Positions 7,272 through 11,870 of a DNA stretch of 11,870 nucleotides are shown here, piece after piece. Location of the stretch: the NCBI GenBank assembly GCA_015485375.1, contig WFTU01000172.1, forward strand, positions 1 to 11,870. Reading direction: 5' to 3'. Origin of the DNA: Paracoccaceae bacterium (GTDB lineage: Bacteria; Pseudomonadota; Alphaproteobacteria; Rhodobacterales; Rhodobacteraceae). The notes under the pieces were generated by a model. That model did no database searches. It saw only the letters and a program-made list of their open reading frames with translations, and was not told where the DNA came from. How positions within the stretch are numbered: the first letter of the stretch is position 1; the number at the start of each line of letters is the position of its first letter. Made by a program: the position numbers and the translations under genes.

Positions 7272-7676
7272 TCACCCCAGATGCGCCACTACCTGCCGAT
7301 GGTGCGGGCTGTCACGATGTTCGAACAGATAAATCCCCTGCCATGTCCCCAGCGCCAGCCTGCCGTCACTCACGGGAATGCCGAGCGACACGGGCATCAT
7401 CGCCGCCTTGATATGCGCCGGCATATCGTCCGGCCCCTCGTAGGTATGCGTCAGATAGGACATCGCCGGATCAGTGGTCGGCGGCACCAGCCGGTGGAAA
7501 AAATTCTGCAAATCCGTCTGCACCTCCGGATCGGCATTTTCCTGAACGAGCAGCGAGCAGGAGGTATGGCGCACAAACAGTGTCAGCAAGCCGGTGCCGC
7601 GGACCCATGCGGCGACATCGCGCGTAAATTCGTAAAGGCCGGCACCGGAGGTCCGGATGGTGAAGGTGGTTTGCAT
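7272..7676 (-). CDS. YjbQ/UPF0047 family protein (secondary thiamine-phosphate synthase type)
   Basis: The 134-aa protein belongs to the conserved UPF0047/YjbQ family. E. coli YjbQ has weak thiamine-phosphate synthase activity, but the physiological role is not settled. Signature motifs are HTSCSLLVQENADP (37-50), HTYEGPDDMPAHIKA (77-91) and LGTWQGIYLFEHRD (109-122). These contribute the conserved histidines and acidic residues of a putative metal site. The protein is cytoplasmic, with no signal or membrane segment. The ATG at 7676 lies 2 nt after the stop of the AT-rich upstream gene. Its own base composition is high-GC like the core genes. A small hairpin (7265-7280) spans its stop codon. 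The family is certain; the cellular function is not. Confidence 0.93.
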   Translation of the reverse strand: MQTTFTIRTSGAGLYEFTRDVAAWVRGTGLLTLFVRHTSCSLLVQENADPEVQTDLQNFFHRLVPPTTDPAMSYLTHTYEGPDDMPAHIKAAMMPVSLGIPVSDGRLALGTWQGIYLFEHRDSPHHRQVVAHLG

Positions 7677-7678
7677 GG

Positions 7679-8254
7679 TTAAGATGGAGCGTCTTTTAAG
7701 TTTTTCGTTGCATCTCGTGCCAACATAGCAATTTTTCTCCAGTGTTCTTCTATGGAGCGTAACCGCAGATTGGAAATTTCACTTGGGTGGGAAAGGCCTT
7801 CAGTTTTGCTTGGTCCTTTTAGTTTTTCGAAAACTTTTTCGTAGATGGTGAAGCCGGTAGCTTGGAGGGGTGCAAGATCGATATGAGTGGACGGTCTTTG
7901 ATTCTTATCTAAGCAAAGGTGGCTTACATACTTGTTTCTATAACTGACTGTCTCTTCCCAAAGGTCGCCAAACTTAAGGTTTAAGTTCTCTAGAGAGCTT
8001 TGTAGCTCTGAACGAATTTGACGACGTTCGTCTTCTGGAAAAAGTTTCTTCCAGTGGCTTTCCTCCGCGTCTGTTCCAAATATCTTGCACCAACTAATCG
8101 CCGCCACGTCCATTAAGCAACCGTCATATAGCCGAAAGAAATTCAGTTCATCGCGCTCGGTGACATGAAGCGCGCGCTTCATGGAAATGCATCGCAATAG
8201 TGTAAGTATAATCTGAGCAGCTTCGCGAAATTTTCGGATTTCCTCGTCCGTCAT
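7679..8254 (-). CDS. Unrecognised protein, 191 aa, with a HEPN-like Rx5H motif; AT-rich
   Basis: I do not recognise this gene. The product is soluble, rich in charged residues and apparently all-helical, with no signal or membrane segment. YRNKYVSHL (105-113) contains R106-N107-x4-H112, the RN-x4-H pattern of HEPN ribonuclease/toxin families such as the AbiU2-like proteins; this is a motif match only, not a family proof. Other visible points are WCKIFG (55-60), often seen before such helices, and LRLRSIEEHWRKI (163-175). G+C in three sampled 60-nt lines is about 40-47%, against roughly 60-70% in neighbours, which suggests recent acquisition. The ATG at 8254 directly follows the rpoD stop (TAA then ATG) with no clear ribosome-binding site, so expression may depend on rpoD read-through. 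An internal ATG at 8182 is an alternative start. Confidence 0.75.
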   Translation of the reverse strand: MTDEEIRKFREAAQIILTLLRCISMKRALHVTERDELNFFRLYDGCLMDVAAISWCKIFGTDAEESHWKKLFPEDERRQIRSELQSSLENLNLKFGDLWEETVSYRNKYVSHLCLDKNQRPSTHIDLAPLQATGFTIYEKVFEKLKGPSKTEGLSHPSEISNLRLRSIEEHWRKIAMLARDATKNLKDAPS

Positions 8255-10246
<1,992 letters not shown>

Positions 10247-10272
10247 GGGGTGCTCCATACAAATTTCGGCCA

Positions 10273-10282
10273 TGCGAATCAC
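10273..10282 (-). promoter_or_regulatory. Copy 2 of the recurrent element (TGCGAATCAC), upstream of rpoD
   Basis: On the minus strand this reads GTGATTCGCA, 26 nt before the rpoD ATG and after CTAT. This resembles the CTATAGTGATTCGCA context upstream of nrdR with one base missing. It contains a GANTC site (10276-10280). The position suggests the rpoD promoter or untranslated leader, but no convincing -35/-10 pair is visible. Confidence 0.4.
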
Positions 10283-10315
10283 ATAGCCGGATATCAGGTA
10301 AGCCGGACTCTCTAG

Positions 10316-10333
10316 TGCGAATCACTGATTCGC
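10316..10333. promoter_or_regulatory. Copy 3 of the recurrent element, within a perfect 17-bp palindrome between dnaG and rpoD
   Basis: GCGAATCACTGATTCGC (10317-10333) is an exact inverted repeat of 8-bp arms around one central base. Preceded by T10316, its left side gives the 11-mer TGCGAATCACT seen upstream of nrdR. Each arm carries a GANTC site (10319-10323 and 10327-10331). The one-base centre and the absence of a following T run on the minus strand argue against a rho-independent dnaG terminator and for a dimeric protein-binding site. The binding protein is unknown. Confidence 0.5.
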
Positions 10334-10346
10334 AAGAGGAGAGCGG

Positions 10347-11870
10347 TTATTTCTTCTTCCATATTTGGTCGTCGATGAGCTTTTGCAAGGCCCTGGACAG
10401 GTCTGATTCGTCCTCCGCGTCGCGTGATTCGCCGTTCAGCGTGTCTTTCACGCTGCGATCCACCGCTTCGCCAGCCTCTTTCAGGCGCCACGTCAGCCCT
10501 TCATCCGCCACGCCGGTAATCTCTTCCTCGGCGTCCTTTATCTCGGCCGCGATACCATGTGTTGCTGCCAGTTTGTCCAGTTCTTCGCCGATCGCGTGGC
10601 GGGCCAGCACCTTGTCGGCGGTGGGGCGCAGATAGGGATTGATCCGCGTCTGGCCGATGGCGCTGCATTTTTGCACCGGATCGAACCCGCATTTTTCCGC
10701 AACGGCGTTTCCCAGCGCCGCGCGCTGCGCATCCGCCTCCAGCTCCAGAATATCGGGCAGGGCGGCCAGCAGCGCCGAGAGGATATTTTGCAAATCCGGC
10801 GAACGGAAGGGCGCCCGCTCCAGCCGCGTCTCGAAACTTTCCGCCAGATCGGGATGGTTCAAACAGCCAAGCAGGATCGCGCTTTCCCGCACGCGCCCTT
10901 CGCCGTCCTGCTGTGCCAGCAGCGAGGCCTTGGTGCCGGGCGTCGGCCCTTGCGGCGCCTTGTTCCACTTGCCCCTTCCGGGGGTAAATCCACCGCCCGA
11001 CTGCGGGCGCTCCGGATAGAACAACGCCCGCCGCAGCTCGTTTATCGCCTCGCCGTAATGCCGCCGCAACCCGGGATCCTTGATCTTCTTCAACGCCGTG
11101 CGCAGGGAATTGTCCAGCGCCGCCTTGCGTTCGGGGCTGTCGAATACCTTGCCCTCGGTTTCCCGTTGCCACAGCAATTCCACCATCGGGCGCGCAGCAT
11201 CGATCAGCTTCTGCATCGCCTCCGCGCCCTGTTCCTTGATGACATCGTCCGGATCCATCCCCTCCGGCATGATGCAGAACCGCAGCGATTTCCCCGCCTC
11301 CAGCAGTGGCAGTGCCAGATCGATCAGACGCATCGCCGCCCCGATCCCCGCCTTGTCGCCATCCAGCGCAATCACCGGCTCGCCGCACATGCGCCACATC
11401 AACACCAGCTGGTTCTCGGTAATCGCCGTGCCGAGCGGCGCAACCGCATGATCGAACCCCGCCTGCGCCAGCGCGATCACATCCATGTAGCCCTCGGCGA
11501 CAATCAGCGCCCCCGCCTTGCCCGAGGCCTCCCGCGCAGGCCCGTGATTATACAGGCTGCGCCCCTTGTCAAACAGCGGCGTCTCCGGCGAGTTCAGGTA
11601 TTTCGCCCGCGCATTCGGATCCATCGCCCGCCCGCCAAAGGCAATGCAGCGCCCGCGCGCATCACGGATCGGAAACATGATCCGGCCGCGAAACCGGTCA
11701 TAGGGCCGCCCGCCGTCGTCCGGCCTGATGCACAGACCGGCCTCGACAATCTGCTCCGACGGAAACCCCTTTTCCACCAGATGCTCGAACAGAACCGTGC
11801 GCGCGTCCGGCGCAAACCCGATTTCAAACCTTTCCAGCGTCGCCTCCGGCAAGCCGCGCCGCTCCAGATA
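10347..11870 (-). CDS. dnaG: DNA primase, C-terminal 507 residues (N-terminus beyond the right edge)
   Basis: DnaG synthesises RNA primers for the replication fork and docks on DnaB helicase. The visible fragment begins in frame with YLERRGLPEATLERFEIG. It lacks the zinc-binding domain and the start of the catalytic core. Remaining features, numbered from the first visible residue, are RFRGRIMFPIRDARG (59-73, basic RNA-polymerase subdomain), the TOPRIM motif VAEGYMDVIALAQAG (124-138) with catalytic Glu126, VIALDGDKAG (166-175) with the acidic metal ligands, and PEGMDPDD (202-209). A linker and a helical helicase-binding tail end in DQIWKKK. The stop at 10349-10347 is followed by 100 nt and then rpoD, the usual dnaG-rpoD order. 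No rpsU is in view. Confidence 0.96.
   Translation of the reverse strand, partial: YLERRGLPEATLERFEIGFAPDARTVLFEHLVEKGFPSEQIVEAGLCIRPDDGGRPYDRFRGRIMFPIRDARGRCIAFGGRAMDPNARAKYLNSPETPLFDKGRSLYNHGPAREASGKAGALIVAEGYMDVIALAQAGFDHAVAPLGTAITENQLVLMWRMCGEPVIALDGDKAGIGAAMRLIDLALPLLEAGKSLRFCIMPEGMDPDDVIKEQGAEAMQKLIDAARPMVELLWQRETEGKVFDSPERKAALDNSLRTALKKIKDPGLRRHYGEAINELRRALFYPERPQSGGGFTPGRGKWNKAPQGPTPGTKASLLAQQDGEGRVRESAILLGCLNHPDLAESFETRLERAPFRSPDLQNILSALLAALPDILELEADAQRAALGNAVAEKCGFDPVQKCSAIGQTRINPYLRPTADKVLARHAIGEELDKLAATHGIAAEIKDAEEEITGVADEGLTWRLKEAGEAVDRSVKDTLNGESRDAEDESDLSRALQKLIDDQIWKKK

Noticed and set aside
7265..7280. Hairpin CTGGG-TCTCAC-CCCAG spanning the yjbQ stop codon
   Set aside because: The stem is only 5 bp and no U tract follows on the minus strand, so it does not qualify as a rho-independent terminator.
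7674..7682. TTAACCATG on the minus strand at the yjbQ start, resembling a CtrA half-site (TTAACC)
   Set aside because: It is a single half-site without a partner at the expected spacing, formed by a stop codon next to a start codon. Chance is the simpler explanation.

Overview
The window comes from a high-GC alphaproteobacterium, most likely a Rhodobacteraceae (Roseobacter/Rhodobacter-type). This rests on the RpoD N-terminus, the dnaG-rpoD and nrdR-ribD-ribE-ribB arrangements, and the codon usage. It is inferred from remembered family sequences; no database was searched.

Layout, left to right. (1) Positions 1-919, minus strand: ribE (riboflavin synthase), then ribB (DHBP synthase), which is cut by the left edge. 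The two overlap by one base. (2) Positions 1056-5627, plus strand: a capsule block of a KpsS-like Kdo transferase, a Wza/KpsD-type outer-membrane export lipoprotein, and a KpsC-like two-module Kdo transferase. A 136-nt divergent intergenic region (920-1055) separates it from ribE and holds two back-to-back candidate sigma-70 promoters. (3) Positions 5596-7172, minus strand: nrdR then ribD, 2 nt apart. ribD converges on kpsC and overlaps its 3' end by 32 nt. (4) Positions 7272-8254, minus strand: a YjbQ/UPF0047 enzyme, preceded by a conspicuously AT-rich 191-aa protein of unknown function with an Rx5H (RN-x4-H) HEPN-like motif. (5) Positions 8255-11870, minus strand: rpoD (primary sigma factor), preceded by dnaG (primase), which is cut by the right edge. 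These form the core of the macromolecular-synthesis operon.

How they fit together. RibD, RibE and RibB supply riboflavin, and NrdR is the ribonucleotide reductase repressor encoded just upstream of ribD. The three plus-strand genes sit inside what reads as an interrupted nrdR-ribD-ribE-ribB series. They would build the lipid-linked beta-Kdo linker of a group-2-like capsule (KpsC, KpsS) and pass the polymer through the outer membrane (OPX lipoprotein). No KpsMT/KpsE transporter is visible. DnaG and RpoD couple replication priming and housekeeping transcription.

The most unusual signals are: a 10-bp element, TGCGAATCAC, that carries a GANTC (CcrM-type) site and occurs three times, only in the gaps upstream of nrdR and rpoD (one copy is half of a perfect 17-bp palindrome); the low-GC HEPN-like gene wedged directly behind rpoD; and an 8-G tract in the kpsS/lipoprotein junction. 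I do not see a wholly new multi-gene system. No gene-free stretch exceeds 300 bases.
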